Positions 7,751 through 14,094 of a stretch of DNA of 64,000 bases are shown here, in pieces. The stretch lies in the NCBI GenBank assembly GCA_965225735.1, contig CBDDBN010000030.1, positions 868,001 through 932,000 on the forward strand. Reading direction: 5' to 3'. This stretch comes from Denitrobaculum sp965225735. GTDB taxonomy: Bacteria > Pseudomonadota > Alphaproteobacteria > Kiloniellales > Kiloniellaceae. Under the pieces are notes generated by a model. That model was given only the letters and a program-made list of their open reading frames with translations, ran no database searches and was not told the DNA's origin. Numbering within the stretch: position 1 is the stretch's first letter; each line of letters starts with the position of its first letter. Both the position numbers and the translations under genes were made by a program.

Positions 7751-8080
7751 TTGAGATATGGAACGCTACTCTTGAGGAAGCCCCGTGCTAGCGAACTGAT
7801 TAAAACCATTCAAAGGTTGGCTCAAGATTCGAAGCATGTCGGTTTTGGAGATCACGCCCGAGACCGAATGGAAGAACGGGGAATCAGTGACTTAGATGCA
7901 CTCAGAGTGCTCCGGAGAGGCCAAATTGAAGGAGACATCGAAGCTGGCAGATCGGCGGGTGAGTGGAAATGCAAAGTTGTCGCACGCATGACAGAAAACC
8001 GAGACGTGGGTGTGGTGACTATCGTTTTTAGCGACCGCCGCCTTTTCATTAAAACAGTCGAATGGGAAGACTTACGATGA
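7751..8080 (+). CDS. DUF4258-type putative toxin
   Basis: A 109-residue protein of the DUF4258 kind: FGDHARDRMEERGISDLDAL (residues about 32-51), then a beta sheet containing GEWKCKVVARM and VGVVTIVFSDRRLFIKTVEW. The small alpha/beta layout and the HAxxRMxERGIS motif are typical of this family, which belongs to the BECR/RelE-like ribonuclease toxin assemblage. The start is TTG at 7751 with AAGGA four bases upstream. The stop codon overlaps the next gene's start (ATGA at 8077-8080), the usual arrangement for a type II toxin preceding its antitoxin. Confidence 0.75.
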   Translation: MRYGTLLLRKPRASELIKTIQRLAQDSKHVGFGDHARDRMEERGISDLDALRVLRRGQIEGDIEAGRSAGEWKCKVVARMTENRDVGVVTIVFSDRRLFIKTVEWEDLR

Positions 8081-8577
8081 ACAGTGATTTTTTCCATGTT
8101 GGAGAAGAGGTCGGCGCTACAGAACCCTATCATTACCGCGGATGCGGACTGGAGGGCATATACTTGCTGAACGGGTACACCGTTGAAGAGTATGACGGAG
8201 AAAGCTTCGTTTTTATCCAGGACCTCGAAGGACTACATCAAACTATTGGACGGCATTTAATTAATCATAGGAAGTCTTTAGCCCCCAATGAGGTGAGATT
8301 CCTTCGGAAAACAATGGATCTTACTCAAGAAGAACTAGCAGGAAAATTGGAAGTATCTGCTCAAACTGTTGCGCGATGGGAAAAAGGTAGCACCGCAATT
8401 CCAGGTGCTCCCGAGAAACTTCTTCGTATCCTGTTCCATGCCGCCTTCATGACTGACAGCGAGCTGGCAGAATTCCGGGACTTCTTGCTGAAGAAACTGG
8501 ATGAACTAGATCAGGTTATCCCTGATCCTGCACAGTTCGAGCTGCTGGATCACTGGTCTGAGAAACGCGCCGCGTAA
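8077..8577 (+). CDS. HTH antitoxin, MqsA-like C-terminal domain
   Basis: Partner of the upstream DUF4258 protein. Residues about 65-120 hold an XRE-type HTH (LRKTMDLTQEELAGKLEVSA, then QTVARWEKGS) as in MqsA/HigA antitoxins. The N-terminal 60 residues (YHYRGCGLEGIYLLNGYTVE) are conserved in this subfamily but lack the two CxxC zinc pairs of classical MqsA. The HTH should bind the ACCTATCA palindrome in the promoter, and the N-terminal region should bind the toxin. ATG 8077 overlaps the toxin stop by four bases. Confidence 0.8.
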   Translation: MNSDFFHVGEEVGATEPYHYRGCGLEGIYLLNGYTVEEYDGESFVFIQDLEGLHQTIGRHLINHRKSLAPNEVRFLRKTMDLTQEELAGKLEVSAQTVARWEKGSTAIPGAPEKLLRILFHAAFMTDSELAEFRDFLLKKLDELDQVIPDPAQFELLDHWSEKRAA

Positions 8578-8585
8578 TCTTCGCT

Positions 8586-8691
8586 GGTAAGACGTCTTAC
8601 CTGAATAGCGTTACGTAACACTATTGACTGGTGAAACGCTTCGCCTGAGTAGTGTGACGTCGCACTATCTATGGTGTTACGGTAACACCAT
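8586..8691. repeat. Array of five consecutive palindromes (two diverged 44-bp units plus one)
   Basis: Five dyads stand head to tail: GGTAAGAC-GTCTTACC (8586-8601); AATAGCGTTAC-GTAACACTATT (8604-8625, one mismatched pair); GGTGAAACGCTTCGCC (8630-8645, imperfect); TAGTGTGAC-GTCGCACTA (8650-8667, one mismatched pair); and ATGGTGTTAC-G-GTAACACCAT (8671-8691, perfect). The first two and the next two align as diverged copies of one roughly 44-base unit, with substitutions largely keeping the symmetry. The array lies just after the antitoxin gene and before a gap with no clear gene. It could be a protein-binding array, a recombination or transfer site, or a multi-hairpin transcript. Confidence 0.75.
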
Positions 8692-8957
8692 TTATGTCCG
8701 CTTTCGCGACTCCCGAGGGCATCTTGAATTAGCTCCCCCAGAGCCCCCTGCCCGCCTCTACGGCCTCCCTGGCGCTGCTGCGGTCCCGTATGATCGCTGT
8801 CCTGTTCCACTCAACCGGCGCCGACTTCTTGCCCATCGGAAAGCGGTCTTTATCCGGGAAAGCTGGATAGGGTAGGTTCGAGGTGAGGCGGGAGAGCTCT
8901 GTAATCTCTTCCCAGCTCAGCCGCGCCGTCGAAAACGAACCACACATAGGCGTCACC
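8692..8957. other. Gap without a supported gene
   Basis: No intact gene is supported between the palindrome array and the DUF6961-like gene. The minus strand has protein-like stretches in two frames here (for example WEEITELSRLTS and MGKKSAPVEWNRT between about 8800 and 8930). They might be a frameshifted remnant, but no family is recognised. Confidence 0.3.
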
Positions 8958-9161
8958 GTGATTGACCAGCGTGAGATTTGGCAGTGCGCAAACCAGATCG
9001 TCAAGCAGTTCGGCGACGATGCGCCGCTCGAGGCTGCGATGCGCGCCGACGCAATGTTCGAAAAAGGTGACCTCGACGGCCAAGCGGTTTGGAAACGGAT
9101 CATGGCGGCGGTGCAGGAACTGCTGCGGACCACGCCGGGCGCAGGCGAGGGAACGCACTGA
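8958..9161 (+). CDS. Small DUF6961-like protein (67 aa)
   Basis: A short protein with the pattern IWQCANQIVKQFGDDAPLEA, then MRADAMFEKGDLDGQAVWKR, matching my memory of the small DUF6961-type proteins found in alphaproteobacterial accessory regions. GTG 8958 is chosen because family members begin just before the IW-x-CAN motif. An upstream in-frame GTG at 8883 would add 25 residues unlike the family. It is helical and acidic with no motif suggesting an enzyme. Function is unknown. Confidence 0.55.
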   Translation: MIDQREIWQCANQIVKQFGDDAPLEAAMRADAMFEKGDLDGQAVWKRIMAAVQELLRTTPGAGEGTH

Positions 9162-9264
9162 CGGCTGCCTCACAGGCATAGTTTCTTCAAAATCCCAACC
9201 CTCTCGCAGGTAAATAGCAATAGGCCCGGTAGGGTCTAATCTGCAGAGAAAGGAGGATTGAGCA

Positions 9265-9336
9265 ATGATCACATTTATTTATTTCATTATATCAATGTGT
9301 TATCTCGTTTTGTTCTTTGAACATTTGATGCACTGA
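9265..9336 (+). CDS. Putative 23-aa hydrophobic peptide with perfect Shine-Dalgarno
   Basis: AAAGGAGG (9249-9256) lies 8 bases before ATG 9265. The frame encodes 23 residues, MITFIYFIISMCYLVLF then FEHLMH, one uninterrupted hydrophobic helix with a polar tail, ending in TGA. The codons are very AT-rich for this genome. Size, hydrophobicity and a strong ribosome binding site fit a type I toxin-like peptide or a small membrane regulator. A GC-rich hairpin follows ten bases after the stop. Expression has not been shown. Confidence 0.5.
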   Translation: MITFIYFIISMCYLVLFFEHLMH

Positions 9337-9345
9337 GCCTGAAAA

Positions 9346-9382
9346 TCAGGGTGGCCGTGCGCGCATTGCGAGGCCGCCCTGA
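9346..9382 (+). other. GC-rich 11-bp stem-loop after the 23-aa ORF
   Basis: TCAGGGTGGCC (9346-9356) pairs with GGCCGCCCTGA (9372-9382), with one G-U pair and a 15-base loop. It lies directly downstream of the hydrophobic peptide ORF. No T-run follows, so it could be an mRNA 3'-end structure or part of a regulatory RNA, and is not a canonical terminator. Confidence 0.45.
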
Positions 9383-9500
9383 CGTTAAAAGGTCTAGGGG
9401 CCGTACCACCTGTCGACGCCAGACGACAAAAGTACATATATTCCTTTCCACTCTTCATATTTTATGAATCAAACGCTCTAAAACCTGTTATATTGCCGTC

Positions 9501-9746
9501 ATGATCACAGGGCAGCAAATCCGCATGGCAACAGCCGGACTGGGCTGGAACCTCCAGGACTTATCGGACGCTTCCGGCATCTCATGGCGCACAGTCCAGA
9601 AAATCGCCAAAGCCGATGGTGTGCCCCGCTCCAGTGCCCAGACTGTCGCGGCGATCGAGACGGCCTTGCAGGAAGCCGGCGCCGTGTTCCTGGCTGCCGA
9701 TGAGAACGGGGCAGGGGTTCGGTTAAAGAAAAGGAACGAGGCATGA
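9501..9746 (+). CDS. Small XRE-type HTH regulator (81 aa), paralogue of 130-372
   Basis: A single Cro/C1-like HTH protein. The helix pair LQDLSDASGISWRTVQKIAK (about residues 18-37) is followed by QTVAAIETALQEAGAVFL and the tail DENGAGVRLKKR. It shares length, domain position and the AG-x-x-F...GAGVR-x-K tail with the protein at 130-372. Its last four bases overlap the start of the membrane-protein gene (ATGA), so the two are translationally coupled. It probably autoregulates this operon. Target sites are not identified. Confidence 0.8.
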   Translation: MITGQQIRMATAGLGWNLQDLSDASGISWRTVQKIAKADGVPRSSAQTVAAIETALQEAGAVFLAADENGAGVRLKKRNEA

Positions 9747-10345
9747 TCACGTCAGCAAAACAGCTTCTGGACGAGATCAAAAGCGATGTCGCTGAAGCTA
9801 AAAACCGGGGTAATGCTGAAATCAAGATTTCGAATCTTGAGCGCTATCTGGCAGATCTCTCCACCGAGATCGATAGGCCGGAGGCATCAACCAGTGACAC
9901 CCGGCCCAGTCACGCGACATTGGCTGAGCTTCAACATCAATCCGATCTCGCCGAATATCACCTGGATTTCGAGGCGAATCGGGAGATGTTCAAGTCCACA
10001 ATCGTCTTTGGCCAATCCGCTCTTCGTAGCTCAATCCTAATCAATGGAGGCGGAACGATAGCCTTGCTGGCATTTGTCGGCAATATTTGGGGTAGCAAAA
10101 CAGATCCGGATGTTTTTGCCGCCCTGATTGCCGCACTGTTCTCGTTCACGATTGGCGTTCTGCTGAGCGCGATCTCACATGGATGCGCATACGTCATGCA
10201 GTTCTTAGGAAGTCAAGAATGGGTGAAAACGGCTCACATCTTCCAGGTGGCCGCAATCGCTCTAGTCGTTGGGGCTTACTGCGCTTTCGGCTGGGGTGCC
10301 TATGTCGTCTATGATGCGCTGAAGGCCGGAGCTCTGCCACATTGA
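9743..10345 (+). CDS. Membrane protein partnered with the small HTH regulator
   Basis: A 200-residue protein. The N-terminal 85 residues are soluble and helical (MITSAKQLLDEIKSDVAEA). After EMFKSTIVFGQSALRSSILI come three probable transmembrane helices: residues about 98-115 (GGTIALLAFVGNIWG), 124-148 and 167-192. I recall similar proteins with an S-A-x-x-x-x-ILINGG motif in rhizobia and relatives, without known function. Overlap with the upstream HTH gene implies one operon. A membrane effector under tight HTH control would be consistent with a toxin-like or defence role, but nothing in the sequence proves it. Confidence 0.65.
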   Translation: MITSAKQLLDEIKSDVAEAKNRGNAEIKISNLERYLADLSTEIDRPEASTSDTRPSHATLAELQHQSDLAEYHLDFEANREMFKSTIVFGQSALRSSILINGGGTIALLAFVGNIWGSKTDPDVFAALIAALFSFTIGVLLSAISHGCAYVMQFLGSQEWVKTAHIFQVAAIALVVGAYCAFGWGAYVVYDALKAGALPH

Positions 10346-10438
10346 TGCCGATGATTAGCACACCCCTGAATCACACTATCTATTTGTGCCCTAAGCATTA
10401 TTCCGATTTTTCGCGCACGCCTGCGAAAGGATATGACG

Positions 10439-10807
10439 ATGAGACGAGGCCGTCCGAGTAAGTTCGATACGATTGATCTCGATGAGGTCCGAAGATGCGC
10501 CGTGGCTGGCTGGTCCGATAAAGCGATGCACGAGCATTTCGGAATAACGCGCTCGACCTGGTTCAAGTGGAAAAAGGACTTCCCGGAATTTCGGGGGGCC
10601 TTAAAAGGGGAGGATGCAGCGCTGGCCGAAGATCCGCAATCCAGCGCTGCAGATGTGCGTGAAGATGCCGACCACTCGGACTTATCGGACTATGAAAAAG
10701 TGCGCGCCGGCCAGCAGAGGCTCTCGAAAATGATCGAGGAACTTCAGGGAAAGCTTGCCTCGCTCAAGACCAAGACAGAACTCGTCGCGGATGAGGGGAA
10801 CCCCTAA
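10439..10807 (+). CDS. Terminase-small-subunit-like HTH protein
   Basis: A 122-residue protein opening with RRGRPSKFDTIDLDEVRRCA, then GWSDKAMHEHFGITRSTWFK, then WKKDFPEFRGALK. This is the HTH of phage terminase small subunits and some transposase-like proteins that recognise packaging DNA. The C-terminal half is an acidic and charged helix (QQRLSKMIEELQGKLASLKT), a likely coiled coil for oligomerisation. ATG 10439 has AAGGA seven bases upstream; an in-frame ATG lies at 10433. No large terminase, portal or capsid gene is in the window, so it looks like an orphan or remnant. Confidence 0.6.
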   Translation: MRRGRPSKFDTIDLDEVRRCAVAGWSDKAMHEHFGITRSTWFKWKKDFPEFRGALKGEDAALAEDPQSSAADVREDADHSDLSDYEKVRAGQQRLSKMIEELQGKLASLKTKTELVADEGNP

Positions 10808-10881
10808 AGGTTAAACGGCTATCGTAAAACAGATAATCCGAGCTTTGGCGCGAAAATGGCCGATGATGAGGCGACCAGGTC

Positions 10882-11283
10882 ATGAGTTTTCGGACTGAAG
10901 ACAAAACCTCAAAAAGTGGCGCAACTACGCGCGCGATCACATGGGAGAAGCGCGCCAGCCGAAGCACCTATACCAAAGCCAAAGGCGACCGACTTATAGA
11001 TCTCATGTTCAAGAAGAAGCTGAGCGTGAACCAAGCTTGCCAGTTACCGGGCACGCCAGGTCGGCGAACTGTTTACCGCTGGTTTAAGCAACACCGAGAT
11101 TTCTGGAAATCCTACATCCACATGTGTGAGGTCCGGGAGATGTGTTTGACCGACAGCCTCATGCACAGCACAGATCCATATTCGCGGGCGAGCCGGCGAC
11201 GGTTCAACAAGGCGCTGCACAAGGTTAAGAACCTGCGGCCGAAGCGCATTATCGTGGAACGAGGGCCTTGGGGACGGCGGTAA
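10882..11283 (+). CDS. Terminase-small-subunit-like DNA-binding protein
   Basis: A 133-residue, very basic protein. Residues about 32-80 (GDRLIDLMFKKKLSVNQACQ, then LPGTPGRRTVYRWFKQHRDF) resemble the HTH of small terminase subunits (an acceptor helix, a short loop, then xxTVYRW). The C-terminal tail is Arg/Lys-rich. It follows the other terminase-like gene by 74 bases in the same orientation. As no other packaging gene is present, it may have been retained as a DNA-binding regulator, or be what remains of a prophage or satellite. Confidence 0.55.
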   Translation: MSFRTEDKTSKSGATTRAITWEKRASRSTYTKAKGDRLIDLMFKKKLSVNQACQLPGTPGRRTVYRWFKQHRDFWKSYIHMCEVREMCLTDSLMHSTDPYSRASRRRFNKALHKVKNLRPKRIIVERGPWGRR

Positions 11284-11394
11284 ACAGGCTCAATCTTGAA
11301 TTTTCCGACCAATACGCGCACGCGTGAGAAATTGCGTCCGCTGTTGTGGCGAGCGTTTCTGGGCGATTGGGAAGGTTAACGCAGAGTTGCGAAA

Positions 11395-11613
11395 CTAATT
11401 GGGTCTTTGCGAAGCTTCAGCCTGGGCAGCCTTCTCAGTTAGGAGCGCTGCAACCTTTCGGGCTTCGGACGGCGTCATGCGGAGAATTAAACCTGTATCG
11501 ATTAGGCCGGTCTCTTGTTCAGGCGCAAGAATTTCAGCCATTACATCTCCGTCGGGGCCTGGGCCAATCCGAACCTGGTTTGGCGTGATCACGATAAGCC
11601 TTTTGTTACTCAT
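11395..11613 (-). CDS. Small protein of unknown function (72 aa)
   Basis: A compact beta-then-helix protein: KRLIVITPNQVRIG, then VMAEILAPEQETGLIDTGLI, then LRMTPSEARKVAALLTEKAA. The last stretch resembles the LTPxEARxLAxxL helix of many small alphaproteobacterial proteins. ATG 11613 has a weak GAAGAG ribosome binding site. Codon use and helix pattern favour this frame over the opposite strand. No function can be assigned. Confidence 0.5.
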   Translation of the reverse strand: MSNKRLIVITPNQVRIGPGPDGDVMAEILAPEQETGLIDTGLILRMTPSEARKVAALLTEKAAQAEASQRPN

Positions 11614-12058
11614 CTCTTCGATCCCCTGGCGCCTGTTACACGGACATTTGTGGCAGCAAGTCTGACTTTACATGAGAAGGACAATTTCAGCAGAGGTACG
11701 CGCGCCCGCGCGAGGGCGGCGGCGTTGCCGGCGGAAACATGCGAGCAAAAGCTTCCCGATCCTTGGTTCGGAAACTTCCCAAACCTGCCGGCTCGCGACT
11801 CGAGTCGCTCTCGATTCGAAGGAATTGGTGCTCGCTTGTGGGTAACAACTATCTCATTGTTTTGACGCTGATATAGCCGATATTTACGGATCCACACAGC
11901 GAGGCCACTTGACGCGGCCAGAGCATGCGTGATGGGATTCGGTTTGGTGATCGTACCGCCTCCTTTTCCGATTGCTCCTGTCGCCCTGATTGGGCGCGGG
12001 GCGCATAGGGCGAACTCGGAGCCCGAAGCTTGAACTTCGGCGAAAAAAGGAGGATGTG
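11614..12058. other. Gap without a supported gene at the island edge
   Basis: Long reading frames exist on both strands (for example minus 11610-12080), but their composition is Arg/Ser/Pro-rich and lacks any family signature. I see no gene. This stretch may hold decayed element sequence. Confidence 0.3.
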
Positions 12059-12163
12059 ATGCGTGTATATGTACGCTCATATCGTCGCATTCGATACGGC
12101 AGGCGTGAGCTGGTAAGAGCCCACACCCGTCGTTATCCGATGCAAATGTCGTTTGGGTTTTAA
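12059..12163 (+). CDS. Putative 34-aa arginine-rich peptide with perfect Shine-Dalgarno
   Basis: AAAAGGAGG (12047-12055) ends three bases before ATG 12059. The 34-codon frame starts MRVYVRSYRRIRYGRRELVR and continues AHTRRYPMQMSFGF to TAA. It loosely resembles small proteins with a V-x-S-YxR...R-x-HTR pattern. A hairpin followed by a T-run sits 18 bases downstream, so the unit has both ribosome binding site and terminator. It is highly basic and could bind nucleic acid. Confidence 0.45.
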   Translation: MRVYVRSYRRIRYGRRELVRAHTRRYPMQMSFGF

Positions 12164-12182
12164 TCCACGTCCCTGACGACAG

Positions 12183-12208
12183 GCGGTGCGATCACCGCTC
12201 TTGTTTTT
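12183..12208 (+). terminator. Rho-independent terminator after the 34-aa ORF
   Basis: GCGGTG-CGAT-CACCGC (12183-12198) forms a six-base-pair stem with a four-base loop and is followed by TCTTGTTTTTT. It would end transcription from the plus strand of the island before the tRNA. Confidence 0.6.
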
Positions 12209-12286
12209 TGTGCACGTAGTTGACTCCAGGGTGACTCCTGAAGTCAAGCGTCAAATGCATAGCTGGTCGCCAAGCAAGCCGCTATT

Positions 12287-12305
12287 GTGCCCCCGGTGTG
12301 CCCCC
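12287..12305. repeat. Direct repeat GTGCCCCC near the tRNA 3' end (possible att/arm sites)
   Basis: GTGCCCCC occurs at 12287-12294 and 12298-12305, 11 bases apart. The second copy continues AGAC, and the tRNA 3' end reads GTGCCCCAAGAC at 12354-12365 on this strand. Such partial copies of a tRNA end are common at integration junctions. No matching distant copy is visible in this window. Confidence 0.35.
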
Positions 12306-12351
12306 AGACGGCTAGACCGATTTTCGATTTTTGCTAAGTCTTTGAAAAGAA

Positions 12352-12427
12352 TGGTGCCCCAAGACAGACTTGAACTGCCGACCCCCTCATTACGAATGAG
12401 GTGCTCTACCAGCTGAGCTATTGGGGC
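12352..12427 (-). tRNA. tRNA-Thr (anticodon CGU)
   Basis: A full cloverleaf with acceptor stem GCCCCAA/TTGGGGC, D-arm AGCTCAGCTGGTAGAGC, anticodon arm CTCAT-TCGTAAT-GAG giving anticodon CGT, and T-arm GTTCAAGTC. A is the discriminator and CCA is encoded (12352-12354). Its 3' end faces the low-GC region to the left, as expected if an element integrated at the tRNA 3' end. Confidence 0.95.
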
Positions 12428-12516
12428 ACGCGCGCTGTGGAGGCGGGCATAGCAAAGTTTACGGCGGCACGCAAGCGGTGGCTTTGCAATAGCCAACTGC
12501 AGAAATAGCGCTCCTT

Positions 12517-14091
12517 TTACCGAGCGGCAGTCTCCCGGACGCCCTCACCGCTGTTTGCCGATCCGGCAACAACAGGCGTCGTGACCTTGGCGGCGTTTTC
12601 TTCGGCCGGCGCGCCGCCGCTCCCGACAATACCACTGCCCTGGATACCGCCGTGTCCATCGGCGGGATGGGCAGGCGGCAGCAGAACCGCATCGCCACCG
12701 GCTTCAGCCGCTTCGGGTGCGTCGTGCTCCAGCATCGCCAGCGCTGGCGCCACGCGCGGCGGGTTCTGCCAGCGCAGGCTATCGAAACTGTGGCAGGCGC
12801 CGCAGTGGGGATCCCACGCGCCGGCGACCGCACCGCAGGAACTGCAGACCCAGGCGGTATCCGGCTCGGCCTCGCTGGCTTTCTGGAGCCACTGGCGGGC
12901 AGCGTCGCCGTCATCATGCTCCTCCTGCTCCAATCGGGCCATCAGGCGGCAAAGCCGGCGACTGGGTAGGTCGTCAGCGCCCATGTTTTCCCCTTCCCCT
13001 TCCATGGCGGCCGAAGCCGCCTCGATAGCTTGGGTCAGCTTGCTGCGCGCCTCACCCCAAAGCCGGGCATCCAGGGCAATCTCCGCCACAATCAGACGGC
13101 TTTCGATGTGATCCGCGCGCGAGGCCACGAATTTCTCGAGGCGCGAGACCCGTTCGACTTCGCTGTCGTCCGGCCAGAGATCCAGGTAGGCGCGCGCCAG
13201 ATCCGGATGGGGCGCAACTGGCCACGCCTTCTCCAGCACCTTCAGCGCTTCGCGGCGGCGATTGGCCTCCAGGGCCGCTTTGCTCAGCACCAGAGTGGCG
13301 GGTACCAGATCCGGCGCCAGGCTGTGGGCTTCCCGCGACCAGGTCAGAGCTTTCTGCAGATCGCCGGATTGCTGCGCCTGGATGGCACGGGTCAATTGGA
13401 CAACGGCCCGTTTCCGGGTCGCCTCGTCTTGCGGCATCACCTTATACTTTGCCGCCTGGCGCAGGGCCTGCTCGGCGCCTTCGTAGTCGCCGGCACGTTC
13501 GCTCAGCTCGAAGAGATTGGTCAGGACCCATTCGGACTTCGGCTTCATGGCGTGCGCCTTGCGGGTGTACTCCAGCGCCGCCGGCTCATCCCCCGCGCGC
13601 TGGGCCTGCATCAAGAGACCGCGCAGGCCGAAAAAGCGGGTCTCGGGATTTTCCAGCATGGCCTCGAAGTAGCGCCGGGCCGCCGTATCGTCGCCCTTGA
13701 GCTGAGCTGCCTGAGCCGACAACAGCATGGTCAGCGGAGGCTCCTCCAGCAGGTTATCCGCCTTGCGCGCCAGCCGGTCCGCCAGTTCGGACTCGCCGGC
13801 GGCCACGGCCACCATGCCCTGTGTCAGGGCCTGATAGCCCCTGCGGCGGCGACGCTCCCGGCGGGAAGCGCCGAAGCCGCCGGGGGCATTCAAAATGAAA
13901 CGCCAGATCAGATAGGTGATCACCGAAATAACGGTGATGACCAGGACCAGAGCGACCAGGAAGCCGATGTTGTCAAAGGCAATCTGGTAGCCCAGCCACT
14001 GCAGTTCGAATTGGCCCGGGTTCCGGGCGAACCAGACGACGATCGCAACGACGATGGCGATTTTGATGAAGAAAAGGAGCGATCTGATCAT
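12517..14091 (-). CDS. hemY: HemY-like membrane TPR protein
   Basis: A 524-residue inner-membrane protein of the proteobacterial HemY family (not the protoporphyrinogen oxidase of the same name). Two transmembrane helices (about residues 5-21 and 43-67) frame the conserved stretch NPGQFELQWLGYQIAFD. A positively charged loop and about eight TPR-like helical repeats follow, and the C-terminus has a zinc ribbon (CSSCGAVAGAWDPHCGAC, then SLRW) around residues 414-440. It is last in the hemC-hemD-mitofilin-hemY operon, 3 bases after the mitofilin gene. HemY is thought to organise late porphyrin enzymes; its exact role is unsettled. Confidence 0.9.
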   Translation of the reverse strand: MIRSLLFFIKIAIVVAIVVWFARNPGQFELQWLGYQIAFDNIGFLVALVLVITVISVITYLIWRFILNAPGGFGASRRERRRRRGYQALTQGMVAVAAGESELADRLARKADNLLEEPPLTMLLSAQAAQLKGDDTAARRYFEAMLENPETRFFGLRGLLMQAQRAGDEPAALEYTRKAHAMKPKSEWVLTNLFELSERAGDYEGAEQALRQAAKYKVMPQDEATRKRAVVQLTRAIQAQQSGDLQKALTWSREAHSLAPDLVPATLVLSKAALEANRRREALKVLEKAWPVAPHPDLARAYLDLWPDDSEVERVSRLEKFVASRADHIESRLIVAEIALDARLWGEARSKLTQAIEAASAAMEGEGENMGADDLPSRRLCRLMARLEQEEHDDGDAARQWLQKASEAEPDTAWVCSSCGAVAGAWDPHCGACHSFDSLRWQNPPRVAPALAMLEHDAPEAAEAGGDAVLLPPAHPADGHGGIQGSGIVGSGGAPAEENAAKVTTPVVAGSANSGEGVRETAAR

Positions 14092-14094
14092 GGT

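Noticed and set aside
8586..8691. The palindrome array as a CRISPR
   Set aside because: The dyads differ from one another, spacers are only 2-6 bases, and no cas genes are present.
8729..8990. Minus-strand protein-like stretches in two frames as a frameshifted pseudogene
   Set aside because: The composition looks coding in parts, but no family match is evident and it overlaps the DUF6961-like gene, so a pseudogene cannot be supported.
11610..12080. Minus-strand 156-codon frame at the island edge as an integrase remnant
   Set aside because: I see no tyrosine-recombinase R-H-R-Y motif or other family signature in it.
12251..12496. Minus-strand frame through the tRNA-Thr gene encoding IAQLVEHLIRNEGVGSSSL
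   Set aside because: This is the familiar conceptual translation of a tRNA sequence and not a protein gene.
12517..14091. hemY as a protoporphyrinogen oxidase
   Set aside because: The protein has two membrane helices, TPR repeats and a zinc ribbon, with no FAD-binding motif; it is the other, membrane HemY family.
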